DNA of 64,000 nucleotides from Thermobaculum terrenum ATCC BAA-798 (GTDB taxonomy: Bacteria > Chloroflexota > Chloroflexia > Thermobaculales > Thermobaculaceae), in the NCBI RefSeq assembly GCF_000025005.1, contig NC_013525.1:1-64000 (forward strand), in the 5' to 3' direction. The first letter of the stretch is position 1, and each line of letters opens with the position of its first letter. Of the stretch, positions 25,480 to 34,407 are shown one piece after another. The translations under genes and the position numbers were made by a program. The notes beneath the pieces are model-generated. The model was not told the origin of the DNA, did no database searches, and saw only the letters and a program-made list of their open reading frames with translations.

Positions 25480-26700
25480 CTATCTTTCTCCACCAATTTT
25501 CCAGGTTCTCTTCATGGGCTGTAGAAGTCCCGTCGATGTAGTTTCAAATAGAGAAGCCTCAGCAAGAAACTCTCTGCCTATAGTCAGCAGGTCTGTGGTA
25601 GTCACCAATGCCTGTTGTGACAGCTGTAGCACGTTCTGGAGCAGGTATCTCCTTCTCTCAGGATCAAGCTCAGACACCACATCATCCAGTAGCAAGATAG
25701 GAAGGTCTCCAGTAATGCTCTTCATAAGATCAACCTCAGCAAGCTTTATAGCCAGTATCACAGAGCGCTGCTGCCCTCTCGAACCATAAACCCCAACATC
25801 AACGCCTCCCACAAGAAAGCTTATGTCGTCTCTATGGGGGCCAACCAACGTCATGCCGCGCCTAAGCTCCTCCCGACGCAGATCATGAATCTTCTTTATG
25901 TATAGATCCCTTATTTCCTCCTCGCGTGGATTATCTAACTGTAAGGGCAGTGAGTCGAATAGTGTGGATTTATAAGCAATACTCAGCTCCTGAGAGGATC
26001 CGGTCAGCTTGCTATGTACCATACTGGCTAGCTCATTCATCCTACTCAGGATCTCCAAGCGCCTGGCAAGTAGGTATGACCCTTGATTGACTAGCTCATT
26101 GTCCCAATAGGCAAACTGGTCGTTTATAGACTCATCTCTCAGCTTAAAGGCTCTATCTGAAAGAGCCTTGATTAGGGTGTTACGCTGGAGCACTACACGC
26201 TCATAGGTCTGCAACGTCCTTACGTACTGGTGATCCAACTGCGAAATTGTAATGTTAAGATAACGCCTTCGGAGGCTGGGAGCTCCGACTATAAGGTCGA
26301 GGTCCTGGGGCCCGAACATAACCACGTTCACCTGTCCTATAAGGTCTATAGCCCTCTTATTTACACCGTTGACACGTATACGCTTGCGTACGTTCTCGCC
26401 CTGTGCGGTAGATTCCTTCAGGATAGTGATCTCCACCTGTATTGGGCTACGCCTTCTCACCTCTGCTGCCACGCGTGCGAAAGCCGGCACACCCTCTTCG
26501 CTCTCCGTGTTCCAATTGATGAGCTCTCGATCCGAGCCAGCCCGATGTGATTTAGTGGTAGCGAGTAGATATATGGCCTCAAGCAACGTAGTCTTGCCAC
26601 TCGCGTTGGGACCAAGGACGAGTATAGGGCCGTTGGGCAAATCGACCTGCAGGTTAGTGTAGTTTCGAAAGTTGGTAAGACTTATAGAGGAGCAATACAC
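25480..26700 (-). CDS. recF: DNA replication and repair protein RecF
   Basis: RecF is an SMC-like ATPase that loads RecA at single-strand gaps with RecO and RecR. In its 406 residues the N-terminal LTNFRNY leads to Walker A GPNASGKT at about 30-37, the ABC-type signature GSRGQQRS lies in the C-terminal third, and Walker B is LPILLLDDVVSELD. It starts with GTG and has no ribosome site, but a perfect extended -10 lies just upstream, so its message is probably leaderless. It is not next to dnaA, dnaN or gyrB as in many genomes. The EamA gene follows after two bases. Confidence 0.95.
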   Translation of the reverse strand: MYCSSISLTNFRNYTNLQVDLPNGPILVLGPNASGKTTLLEAIYLLATTKSHRAGSDRELINWNTESEEGVPAFARVAAEVRRRSPIQVEITILKESTAQGENVRKRIRVNGVNKRAIDLIGQVNVVMFGPQDLDLIVGAPSLRRRYLNITISQLDHQYVRTLQTYERVVLQRNTLIKALSDRAFKLRDESINDQFAYWDNELVNQGSYLLARRLEILSRMNELASMVHSKLTGSSQELSIAYKSTLFDSLPLQLDNPREEEIRDLYIKKIHDLRREELRRGMTLVGPHRDDISFLVGGVDVGVYGSRGQQRSVILAIKLAEVDLMKSITGDLPILLLDDVVSELDPERRRYLLQNVLQLSQQALVTTTDLLTIGREFLAEASLFETTSTGLLQPMKRTWKIGGER

Positions 26701-26708
26701 ACTCAGGG

Positions 26709-26717
26709 ATTATACCA
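26709..26717 (-). promoter_or_regulatory. Extended -10 promoter of recF
   Basis: On the minus strand TGGTATAAT is a consensus extended -10 element. It ends eight bases before the recF GTG, so transcription should begin at or within a base or two of the start codon. No Shine-Dalgarno sequence is possible in that distance. Confidence 0.6.
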
Positions 26718-26736
26718 TTGAGATGATATCGATACT

Positions 26737-27093
26737 CTATACCCCTACAAAAAGGATGAGCAGTAGAATGGCCACGAATAACACCCAGCCTACAACGATG
26801 CTGGCAAAGGCTTTCTCTACCCCTTTCACCTTACGACTGCGTACCTTTTCATCAGCAAAGGCTATCAGTCCAAGTACGTGCCCGGTCACAGCTGAAAGTG
26901 CAAGGATTATCAGTACTATCCAACCAAACGTCGAGAAGGTTCTGCCATAACCCTTGGGAACTACGAGGATTTCATTAGTTATAGCCCCACTGATCAACAA
27001 TATGGCGCAAAATATACCAACTAACAGACTACTGAAAGCATAGCGAGCCAGGTTACTCTCGTTACCTTTATTAGACTGCATATCTGCTGACAC
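26737..27093 (-). CDS. Small membrane protein of unknown function
   Basis: This 118-residue protein has three predicted membrane helices (about 18-38, 55-77 and 95-117) and a basic loop, RSRKVKG, between the second and third. It resembles DUF4190-type small membrane proteins in layout but has no decisive motif. Translation starts at GTG 27093 or ATG 27081. It lies 14 bases after ispG and 36 before recF, all on the minus strand. Confidence 0.65.
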   Translation of the reverse strand: MSADMQSNKGNESNLARYAFSSLLVGIFCAILLISGAITNEILVVPKGYGRTFSTFGWIVLIILALSAVTGHVLGLIAFADEKVRSRKVKGVEKAFASIVVGWVLFVAILLLILFVGV

Positions 27094-27107
27094 CCACCAG
27101 GGAAAAT

Positions 27108-29180
27108 CTAGGAGTCATGCATAGAGGAGTTATTGTCTGGAGGATCGATCCACCTGCCATGAGCCTTGATCAAATCCACCAGTTTGTCTGCAGCTATTTC
27201 TTCCGGCACATTCTTCTCAACGCAGGTCTTGCCCACAAATAGATTTACTTTACCCTCGCCGCTTCCCATATAGCCGAAGTCAGCATCTGCCAGCTCCCCA
27301 AGGCCATTCACGATACAACCCATCACAGCTATTTTGACGCCTTTCAAATGACCAGTCTTACTCTTGATCTTTTCGGTGGTCGTCTGTAAATCAAAGAGCG
27401 TTCTACCACAGCTAGGGCAGGCTATAAACTCCGCCTTGCTGATCCTAGCACCAGAAGCCTGGAGGATATTGAACACCAAGCTTATCTTTTCCTCATAGGG
27501 TTTATTGCCTTCTATAGAAACCATAGAGCCTATACCATCGCACAATAGAGAACCGAGGCCAATCGAGGCATCTATCAGGTCATCTTCGGTGACCGTCAAA
27601 AGGAGGTTCCAATCTTTCCCTAGCTCCCTTAGCCTCGAATCTAGTAGCCTATAGGCCCTGATACGGTAAGATCTATCAGGTATTCTCAGGGCAAGGATAA
27701 GATCATTTACCCCAAACTGCTCGACCTTCAGTGCATAACTTATCAGCTCATCAACCACAGAATAATCATGCTTACCCTCAAGATCGCGCGCTTGATCATG
27801 GGCAATATTAGCGATAAGTTCTAGAACAAGCGGACGCTTGTGCTCAACGGCAAGCCGTGCAACCGTAGACAACCTATCCTCTTGTCCCCGTTCTATAGAA
27901 CACATGTAGGCCGCGGCTTCAATATCTCTCACATCCACAGGGAATCGAAGGGTAGCGATCAAGGCTGGCTTGTTGGATGCGAACTGTAAACCACTAGCTG
28001 ACGTCTGAAAAACGTCCCTGTCCTTCTCAGATACCACCTCCAGAGACAATGCATCTGCCCTCAGGCTATCGCGACCAACGGGCCTATTTATGCTGACTAC
28101 CCCGTTAATTGATAGAGGAGACGACTGCTTGTAGAGCACTAGAGGAGGATTATTAGCTCCAAGCACGTGCTCTCCCAGGAATATTTTCCTGGTCGGTCTT
28201 GGAGAATAGTCAAAAGGTGACCTAAGATCCGGCAGAGGATCTATAGATGTGGCTTCATCACTGTCTGGGACTATACCATAAGCATATCGCTTGACTAGTT
28301 CGTAGGCGAATGGGATCTCGTTTTCAGGGTCTTCAGTAAGGGAAACCCTTACAGTGTCACCTATCCCATCCTCAAGCAAAGTACCTATACCAATAGCTGA
28401 CTTGATGCGTCCATCTTCACCATTGCCAGCCTCTGTGACACCCAAGTGGAAGGGATAAGTCATGCCGTACTCGAGCATCCTGGCAGCGAGAAGCCTATAG
28501 GCAGCTATCATTACCTTTGGATTAGAGGCTTTCATAGAAAGTATTATGTCCTTGTATCCCCACTCTTCACACATACGCACAAACTCGAGGGCGGACTCCA
28601 CCATGCCCAGCGGGGTATCACCATACCTGGACATTATCCTGTCGGAGAGGGAACCATGATTAGTGCCAATGCGCATCGATATTCCCCTCTCCTTACAACG
28701 CATCACCAGAGGATATAGCTTCTCAGCTATCTTCTCCAGATGCTTAGCATACTCCTCATCGGTGTACTCTTTTATGTGAAAGAGCTTAGTGTCCGCAAAA
28801 TTACCCGGGTTGATCCTTACTTTGTCCGCCCATAGCGCAGCCTCCATCGCTGCATGAGGACTGAAATGAACATCAGCCACTATAGGAATGTGTATATTCT
28901 TGGACTGAAGCTCCTTCTTGATATCCTTTATGGCCCTGGCATCAGCAGGCGTGGGAGTAGTAACTCTCACTATCTCGCAGCCCACTCTCGCCAAGGACAC
29001 GATCTGATTAACAGTCGATTCCACATCCTTTGTCCTGGTTGTGGTCATCGACTGAACTCTTATTGGATTATTTCCCCCAACTCCCACATTACCAACCATT
29101 ACCTCATGAGTACACCGCCTCTTGTAGGAGTAAGGGTCTACGCAATACCTGTTGCTAGTAACTTCCTGACTTTTCACCAT
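27108..29180 (-). CDS. ispG: 4-hydroxy-3-methylbut-2-enyl diphosphate synthase, long three-domain form
   Basis: IspG (GcpE) reductively converts MEcPP to HMBPP in the MEP isoprenoid pathway using a [4Fe-4S] cluster. The N-terminal TIM barrel starts around 25-300 with RVQSMTTTRTKD and LGVTEAGNGEDG. The C-terminal cluster domain has CPSCGRT and GCIVNGLGE. With 690 residues it is far longer than the roughly 360-400 of the two-domain bacterial enzyme. The extra 250-300 residues (about 330-600) form the insertion domain known from plant, Chlamydia and Bacteroidetes enzymes. The C-terminus is short. It leads the nine-gene minus-strand cluster. Confidence 0.95.
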   Translation of the reverse strand: MVKSQEVTSNRYCVDPYSYKRRCTHEVMVGNVGVGGNNPIRVQSMTTTRTKDVESTVNQIVSLARVGCEIVRVTTPTPADARAIKDIKKELQSKNIHIPIVADVHFSPHAAMEAALWADKVRINPGNFADTKLFHIKEYTDEEYAKHLEKIAEKLYPLVMRCKERGISMRIGTNHGSLSDRIMSRYGDTPLGMVESALEFVRMCEEWGYKDIILSMKASNPKVMIAAYRLLAARMLEYGMTYPFHLGVTEAGNGEDGRIKSAIGIGTLLEDGIGDTVRVSLTEDPENEIPFAYELVKRYAYGIVPDSDEATSIDPLPDLRSPFDYSPRPTRKIFLGEHVLGANNPPLVLYKQSSPLSINGVVSINRPVGRDSLRADALSLEVVSEKDRDVFQTSASGLQFASNKPALIATLRFPVDVRDIEAAAYMCSIERGQEDRLSTVARLAVEHKRPLVLELIANIAHDQARDLEGKHDYSVVDELISYALKVEQFGVNDLILALRIPDRSYRIRAYRLLDSRLRELGKDWNLLLTVTEDDLIDASIGLGSLLCDGIGSMVSIEGNKPYEEKISLVFNILQASGARISKAEFIACPSCGRTLFDLQTTTEKIKSKTGHLKGVKIAVMGCIVNGLGELADADFGYMGSGEGKVNLFVGKTCVEKNVPEEIAADKLVDLIKAHGRWIDPPDNNSSMHDS

Positions 29181-29291
29181 ACCTCTAATCCAGAATCACA
29201 TTGAAAAAGAATCTTAATAAGTTGTTTCAATCTTATTGTACCAAGGTGGATAATTAGGATCGTCTCGCGCCTATGAATTAGCACTTTTAGT

Positions 29292-29323
29292 TTGACAAAC
29301 ACTAATATAAGTAGCACTATAGT
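29292..29323 (+). promoter_or_regulatory. Candidate thyX promoter
   Basis: A consensus -35 hexamer, TTGACA, stands at 29292-29297. The best -10 candidates are CACTAT (spacing 17) and TATAGT at 29318-29323 (spacing 20), both imperfect. They lie 30-60 bases ahead of the thyX start. Confidence 0.4.
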
Positions 29324-29351
29324 ACCATAGAGTTCAAAAAGGGATCGCAAA

Positions 29352-30197
29352 ATGGCACAGCAGTCCACCAATAATGGCATAGCCCTTACAAGAGGAGAAA
29401 AAACTAATATCAAGGTCAAGCTGTTGTTCCCAACTAAGGAGATAGCTGAACAGTATTACCTGCCGATCGCTTACACTGCAGCCAGGACCTGCTATTCTGA
29501 GAAATACCCGGAGGATATATGGGAAGACGCTCTCTCAGGCAAGATTCCACAAGAGAAGATGCAGAAGCTCATCGAGAGCATAATAGAGAGCGGACATGGC
29601 ACAGTAATAGAACACCTGTGGTTCACATTCGCAATATCCGGAGTGTCGAGGTCCTTATCTCACCAACTAGTACGCCACAGAATGGGCGTGAGCTTCGACC
29701 AGCAATCTCAAAGGTATGTCCGTTACAAACACCCACAGTATACAGTGCCTGAATCCATAGCCGAAGATTCAGAGCTCTTGGAGAAGTTTGTCCAGGCTAT
29801 AGAAGGTAATATGGAGCTTTACTCCGAGATGCTATCACAAGGTGTGCCTGCAGAGGATGCACGCTTTCTATTCCCCAACGGCATACAGACCAATCTTGTA
29901 ATGACTGTCAATCTACGCGAGCTGATACACATGAGTGGATTGAGGCTGTGCACCATGGCACAGTGGGAGATCCGCAAGCTGTTCGCACTCATCAAGGCTG
30001 AGGTGCGCAGGACACATCCCTTCCTAGCGCAGTTTCTAGTAATAAAATGCGTCAGGATGGGTTACTGTGATGAGGCCCGTAACGCAGATGAGCATTGCAA
30101 AGTGCGACCTCATAAGAATACAGTCTTCAAACTAATAGACGAATACAGGCACTCACAGAGGACCAATTCAACCAGAGCTCAGAATACCAACGAATAA
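29352..30197 (+). CDS. thyX: Flavin-dependent thymidylate synthase ThyX
   Basis: ThyX makes dTMP from dUMP with methylenetetrahydrofolate, FAD and NADPH. It has 281 residues. The ThyX motif appears as RHRMGVSFDQQSQRY, in which eight residues rather than the usual seven separate RHR from the conserved serine. Other conserved parts are ESGHGTVIEH and NLRELIHMSGLRLC near the C-terminal half. The start is ATG after AAGGGA. No ThyA is in the window. Downstream glyA makes methylenetetrahydrofolate, the one-carbon donor. It is divergent from ispG. Confidence 0.95.
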   Translation: MAQQSTNNGIALTRGEKTNIKVKLLFPTKEIAEQYYLPIAYTAARTCYSEKYPEDIWEDALSGKIPQEKMQKLIESIIESGHGTVIEHLWFTFAISGVSRSLSHQLVRHRMGVSFDQQSQRYVRYKHPQYTVPESIAEDSELLEKFVQAIEGNMELYSEMLSQGVPAEDARFLFPNGIQTNLVMTVNLRELIHMSGLRLCTMAQWEIRKLFALIKAEVRRTHPFLAQFLVIKCVRMGYCDEARNADEHCKVRPHKNTVFKLIDEYRHSQRTNSTRAQNTNE

Positions 30198-30201
30198 AGC
30201 T

Positions 30202-30405
30202 CTATCTGACTGGGGAGTTGTAGATCACGCCCGGATCAACGACTGTGCCAGTGGGTATAGGAATCACCTTACCCGGGGCTGGCGATACCACTGGGGGAGT
30301 GTTGCTAACAGTTGGCTGTGAAAGGAAATATCCGAACACAAACCAGGCAGCTACAGCAGCCAACAGCATCAATCCTACAACGAACAGTACAATACTGCCT
30401 CTCAT
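30202..30405 (-). CDS. Small single-pass membrane protein
   Basis: I do not recognise this 67-residue protein. It has one N-terminal hydrophobic helix (about 4-28) and a proline-rich outer tail. GGTGAGG four bases ahead of the ATG supports translation. It converges on thyX with four bases between stops and follows the 115-residue membrane protein gene by 26 bases. Confidence 0.55.
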   Translation of the reverse strand: MRGSIVLFVVGLMLLAAVAAWFVFGYFLSQPTVSNTPPVVSPAPGKVIPIPTGTVVDPGVIYNSPVR

Positions 30406-30431
30406 CTAACCTCACCTAAGGTTGTTTTGTT

Positions 30432-30779
30432 CTAATTTCTAGGGTGTTTCTTGGCGTTTATAGCACCCTTATCTTCTTCCTCCTCAGGAAGGAGACCTTC
30501 TTCTATGAGTAGCTTACGCCTCAAGGCATTCCTCTTAGCTTCTCGTCTATCAAATACCCAAAATCCAAGAAACACAGCGAGAATATCAAGTACTACCCAA
30601 CCTATGATCAGAGCAGCGGGCAGAAAAATAAGTTCAGGTTTATTTATGCCTATACCTTTGAGGATACCAGCACTAAGAAAGAGAATCTGAGCTCTAGTCT
30701 GGGGAACTATGCAAAGTGCTACGGATGCTATGCCTATCGAGAGGGTAACAATAAGCCTTATCAAATGGAACTTTCTCAT
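30432..30779 (-). CDS. Small membrane protein with charged tail, unknown
   Basis: This unrecognised 115-residue protein has membrane helices at about 7-25 and 52-75, and a hydrophobic stretch between them. An arginine/lysine-rich segment and a glutamate run, EEEE, near residue 100 form a charged cytoplasmic tail. The ribosome site is weak. It is divergent from glyA and probably cotranscribed with the 67-residue protein. Confidence 0.55.
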   Translation of the reverse strand: MRKFHLIRLIVTLSIGIASVALCIVPQTRAQILFLSAGILKGIGINKPELIFLPAALIIGWVVLDILAVFLGFWVFDRREAKRNALRRKLLIEEGLLPEEEEDKGAINAKKHPRN

Positions 30780-30869
30780 GATACAGCCCCAAAAGTCTCC
30801 TTCTTCTCCCTCTGCATTCTACGTCAAAAAGTATTATGAGTAAACTAGATGCGTTTGGATAACGATAAA

Positions 30870-30878
30870 TGCTAGAAT
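30870..30878 (+). promoter_or_regulatory. Extended -10 promoter of glyA
   Basis: TGCTAGAAT, identical to the element before the ROK kinase gene, lies 42 bases ahead of the chosen glyA ATG. This spacing argues for that start rather than the ATG at 30891. Confidence 0.45.
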
Positions 30879-30920
30879 GCTCAGAAGAAAATGAAAACAG
30901 ATACTCCAAAGGTGGATCAT

Positions 30921-32183
30921 ATGGCAATAAGCGAAAGCAAAGTAAGATTTCCCTCTCTGGCAGAATTTGATCCCGAGATCTATGAGGCTATACAGAACGA
31001 AAAGCACCGCGAGATGAGCACTCTGGAGCTCATAGCTTCAGAGAACTTCGTTTCCAAAGCGGTGATGGAGGCTCAAGGCTCTGTACTTACTAATAAGTAC
31101 GCCGAAGGGTTGCCAGGCAAAAGATACTACGGCGGCTGCAAATATGTGGACGTTGTGGAGAGCTTGGCTATAGAGAGGGCTAAGCAGCTCTTCGGCGCCG
31201 ACCACGTTAACGTACAGCCTCACAGCGGTGCGCAAGCAAATACCGCTGTATATCTGGCTACCCTTAAGCCCGGGGATACAGTGCTCGGCATGGACCTTAC
31301 TCATGGTGGCCACCTTACGCATGGGCACCCAATTAACATATCAGGCATGTACTTCACTTTTTTCCGTTATGGAGTCTCGAGAGAGACTGGATACATAGAC
31401 TATGACCAAGTAAGGGCCCTTGCTAAGCAGCACAATCCCAAAATGATTATTGCTGGCGCTAGCGCTTACCCAAGAGAGATAAGGTTTGACATCTTCAGAG
31501 AGATAGCCGACGAGGTCGGAGCCTATCTATTCGTTGATATGGCCCACATAGCAGGGTTGGTAGCAGCTGGACTGCATCAGTCACCCATTCCATACGCCGA
31601 TTTCGTTAGCACTACCACCCACAAAACCCTTCGTGGACCAAGAGGCGGGCTAGTCTTCTGCAAGGCAGAACATGCCAAGGCCCTTGATAAAGCTGTATTC
31701 CCTGGTGTACAGGGTGGACCGCTAATGCATGTCATTGCTGCCAAGGCTGTGGCCCTCAAGGAGGCTCTGCAGCCTGAATTCAAGGAGTATCAGAGACAGA
31801 TAGTGAAGAACGCCTCAACTCTTGCTCAATCCCTAACAAAGCATGGGTTTAACCTCGTCAGTGGTGGAACTGATAACCATCTGATGCTCGTGGATCTAAG
31901 GAATAAGAATATCACTGGCAAGGAGGCTGAATCCCTTCTAGACGAGGTGGGAATCACTGTTAATAAAAACACCGTGCCTTACGATACACAGTCCGCCTTC
32001 GTCACTAGTGGTATAAGAATAGGTACTCCTGCAGTGACGACTAGGGGGATGAAGGAACCAGAGATGGAGGAGATCGCCGATATAATCTCTACGGTAATAG
32101 ATGCAAGGCAGGGTGAAGCGCTCGACGAAGCGCGAGAAAGAGTGAAGACCCTAACAGACAGGTTTCCTTTCTACACAGACTAG
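30921..32183 (+). CDS. glyA: Serine hydroxymethyltransferase
   Basis: GlyA is a PLP enzyme that converts serine and tetrahydrofolate to glycine and methylenetetrahydrofolate. The chosen ATG at 30921 follows AGGTGG and gives 420 residues. An ATG at 30891 would add ten and lacks a ribosome site. Signatures include LIASENFVS, the aspartate of [10 protein letters not shown] and the PLP lysine in [14 protein letters not shown]. It supplies the cofactor used by the neighbouring ThyX. A perfect palindromic terminator follows 21 bases after the stop. Confidence 0.96.
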   Translation: MAISESKVRFPSLAEFDPEIYEAIQNEKHREMSTLELIASENFVSKAVMEAQGSVLTNKYAEGLPGKRYYGGCKYVDVVESLAIERAKQLFGADHVNVQPHSGAQANTAVYLATLKPGDTVLGMDLTHGGHLTHGHPINISGMYFTFFRYGVSRETGYIDYDQVRALAKQHNPKMIIAGASAYPREIRFDIFREIADEVGAYLFVDMAHIAGLVAAGLHQSPIPYADFVSTTTHKTLRGPRGGLVFCKAEHAKALDKAVFPGVQGGPLMHVIAAKAVALKEALQPEFKEYQRQIVKNASTLAQSLTKHGFNLVSGGTDNHLMLVDLRNKNITGKEAESLLDEVGITVNKNTVPYDTQSAFVTSGIRIGTPAVTTRGMKEPEMEEIADIISTVIDARQGEALDEARERVKTLTDRFPFYTD

Positions 32184-32204
32184 CTAATTAGTTTTAGACA
32201 CATG

Positions 32205-32234
32205 ATAAGAGGGCCAGCTAGCTGGCCCTCTTAT
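32205..32234. terminator. Palindromic terminator between glyA and the KimA-like gene
   Basis: The 30-base perfect palindrome has 15-base arms, the left one beginning ATAAGAGGGCCAGCT. It fills the space between convergent stop codons and reads the same on both strands, so it should act in both directions. Confidence 0.75.
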
Positions 32235-32237
32235 TGC

Positions 32238-34319
32238 TTACTTCAAGTGATAAGGCACGTTTATTACTACCGTGCCAGGCCTAAATAACAGCGCTGCTTT
32301 CAACCTGAGTGCAGTCTGGTTATGTAGCAATCTTTCCCACCAATGCTTGGGCACGAACTCGGGCAGTACTACAGTTATGGTATCATCTGGTCTCTTTCTG
32401 TCTACCGCGTCTATGTAAGCCAATATCGGACCAACGAGAGACCTGTAAGGAGACTCCATGATAACCAGGCTACATGGGCTGCCAAACTTTTCCCATTCTT
32501 TTCTAAACTCTTCCGCCTCTTCCTGATTCTCCACTACGTGTATAGCTGTGACGTTCGGGCTTATAGACTTAGCATATGCAAGACTTTGCAGAGCTACTTT
32601 ATTCAGGCTGGCTACCGGTACTATGATCGTGTGCTTGATATCAGATGGATTAATTGGGATCTCAGGTTGTAGCTCCCTCTGCGCCCTCTCGTAATGGCTA
32701 CGAATTGACATCAGCATTAATATCATGAGAGGTACGAGCACGAGAACTATCCAAGAGCCTGCATGTACGGTAAAACTGCCTATGTTGAACAGAGGGACAC
32801 CACTGGAGAACTTGGTCACAGCCACTATCACAGCAACTATGCCAGTAATAGTTGCACCCACACCGTTTACGGCGGCTTTTACTCTCCATCCTTTCCCTCT
32901 CTGCCTGCGCCAATGAGCAACCATTCCAGATTGGGAAAGAGTGAAGGCCACAAACACACCAACCGTATACAGAGGAATTAGAGCCGTCACGCTACCGCCA
33001 AATATTATCAGCAGTAGGGACGCTATTACTGACAAGGAAATTATCCCCACAGAAAATGCCAGTCTATCACCTCTATGCAAGAACTGGTGAGGCATGTAGC
33101 CATCGCGCGCCAGGAAATAAGCCAACCTGGGGAAATCGGAGAAAGCTGTATTAGCAGCCAACACCAGTACTACTGCAGTAGCTGCCTGAACTAGCAAGTA
33201 ATAAGGACCTGTACCCACGAGGGTACGAGCCAGTTGGCTGAGAACTGTCTCTTGTTCCTCAGGAGCAGGAATTATGTGCAGTTGACCCGAAAGGAAGCTT
33301 ATACCTAGGAATAGTATTCCGAAAGTTCCTGCCATGAATATGAGGGTTATCCTAGCATTTTTCCATTCAGGCGGTTTGAAGGCTGGCACACCGTCCGAAA
33401 TGGCTTCAGTACCGCTTAGACCCACAGAACCTGAAGCGAAAGCCCTCAGTATTAGCAATATACTCAGTGCTCCTAGAGATCTATGCTGCCATTCCTCCAC
33501 CCAGCCAGGAGGCGGGTTATACTCAGGAAGGTCACCACTGGCAAATCTATAAAAGCCATAAGCTAAAAGACCGAGGATAGAGATTATATAGATATAAGTA
33601 GGAGCTGCAAAAATCGTCCCGGCCTCTCGGACTCCCCGTAGATTGCCTATCATGATGATCATTATCAACACAATTGATACAAGCACTCTGTGGTTATAGA
33701 AGAAGTCACCAGCGCTTGATCCCAGGAAGAACGGAGCCGCAGACCCTAAGGCAGCCACACCAGCAGCAATAGATACTGAAACCGTAAGCACATAATCGTT
33801 GAGAAGAGATGCTGCTGCTGTCAGTCCAGGAAGCTTACCTAACTCGTTGGATGCTACTATGTAGGCACTAGCGCCATGAGGATAGGCCCTTATTGTCTGT
33901 TGGTAGGAGATGACGACTATTATGAGGACACATATAACCGCTAATGTTATAGGTAGGGTTAGAGATAACGCAGATATCCCCCCCAGCAATAGAATCCTCA
34001 TGATTTCTTCAGTAGCATACGATGAGGAGGAGATATTATCCGAACCCAGGATAGCCAGTGCCTTTATCTTCGTAAGGCGTTCGTGAACTTCCCTTGCGGT
34101 CTCTATTGGTGAACCAATTAGAAACCTTCTAACACTCCTTAGTGCCTTGCCAACGAAAGTCTTGGGTTCAGTTGCTCTGGGAGTAACCGATATATATCCA
34201 CGGCCAACTTTTTGAAATCCCGGAGTATGCTGGACTCTTACATACCTATCACCCGGATGCCTACCACGCCTGACTTCCTTTACATCTAACTCTGAGCTGG
34301 GATCATGACCGTTAGTCAT
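32238..34319 (-). CDS. KimA-like potassium/amino-acid permease (APC superfamily)
   Basis: This is a 693-residue inner-membrane transporter. The N-terminal 80-90 residues are hydrophilic, about twelve hydrophobic helices follow, and a soluble domain of about 150 residues at the C-terminus looks like a universal-stress-type fold. The first helices carry TKIKALAILGSDNISSSSYA and AYPHGASAYIVASNELG, the pattern I know from Bacillus KimA (YdaO), a proton-driven K+ importer inhibited by c-di-AMP. An amino-acid substrate remains possible. ATG at 34319 is chosen because GGAGG precedes it by eleven bases. ATG 34340 is the alternative. hpt lies upstream on the same strand. No c-di-AMP riboswitch fits in the short leader. 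Confidence 0.8.
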   Translation of the reverse strand: MTNGHDPSSELDVKEVRRGRHPGDRYVRVQHTPGFQKVGRGYISVTPRATEPKTFVGKALRSVRRFLIGSPIETAREVHERLTKIKALAILGSDNISSSSYATEEIMRILLLGGISALSLTLPITLAVICVLIIVVISYQQTIRAYPHGASAYIVASNELGKLPGLTAAASLLNDYVLTVSVSIAAGVAALGSAAPFFLGSSAGDFFYNHRVLVSIVLIMIIMIGNLRGVREAGTIFAAPTYIYIISILGLLAYGFYRFASGDLPEYNPPPGWVEEWQHRSLGALSILLILRAFASGSVGLSGTEAISDGVPAFKPPEWKNARITLIFMAGTFGILFLGISFLSGQLHIIPAPEEQETVLSQLARTLVGTGPYYLLVQAATAVVLVLAANTAFSDFPRLAYFLARDGYMPHQFLHRGDRLAFSVGIISLSVIASLLLIIFGGSVTALIPLYTVGVFVAFTLSQSGMVAHWRRQRGKGWRVKAAVNGVGATITGIVAVIVAVTKFSSGVPLFNIGSFTVHAGSWIVLVLVPLMILMLMSIRSHYERAQRELQPEIPINPSDIKHTIIVPVASLNKVALQSLAYAKSISPNVTAIHVVENQEEAEEFRKEWEKFGSPCSLVIMESPYRSLVGPILAYIDAVDRKRPDDTITVVLPEFVPKHWWERLLHNQTALRLKAALLFRPGTVVINVPYHLK

Positions 34320-34407
34320 GTTGTAGAAATCCTCCAGCATGTATAAAGTTCATCTAAAAGTCACACAACAGTATAGCCTTTTATGAGTCAAGCATACAGA
34401 TCATTTG

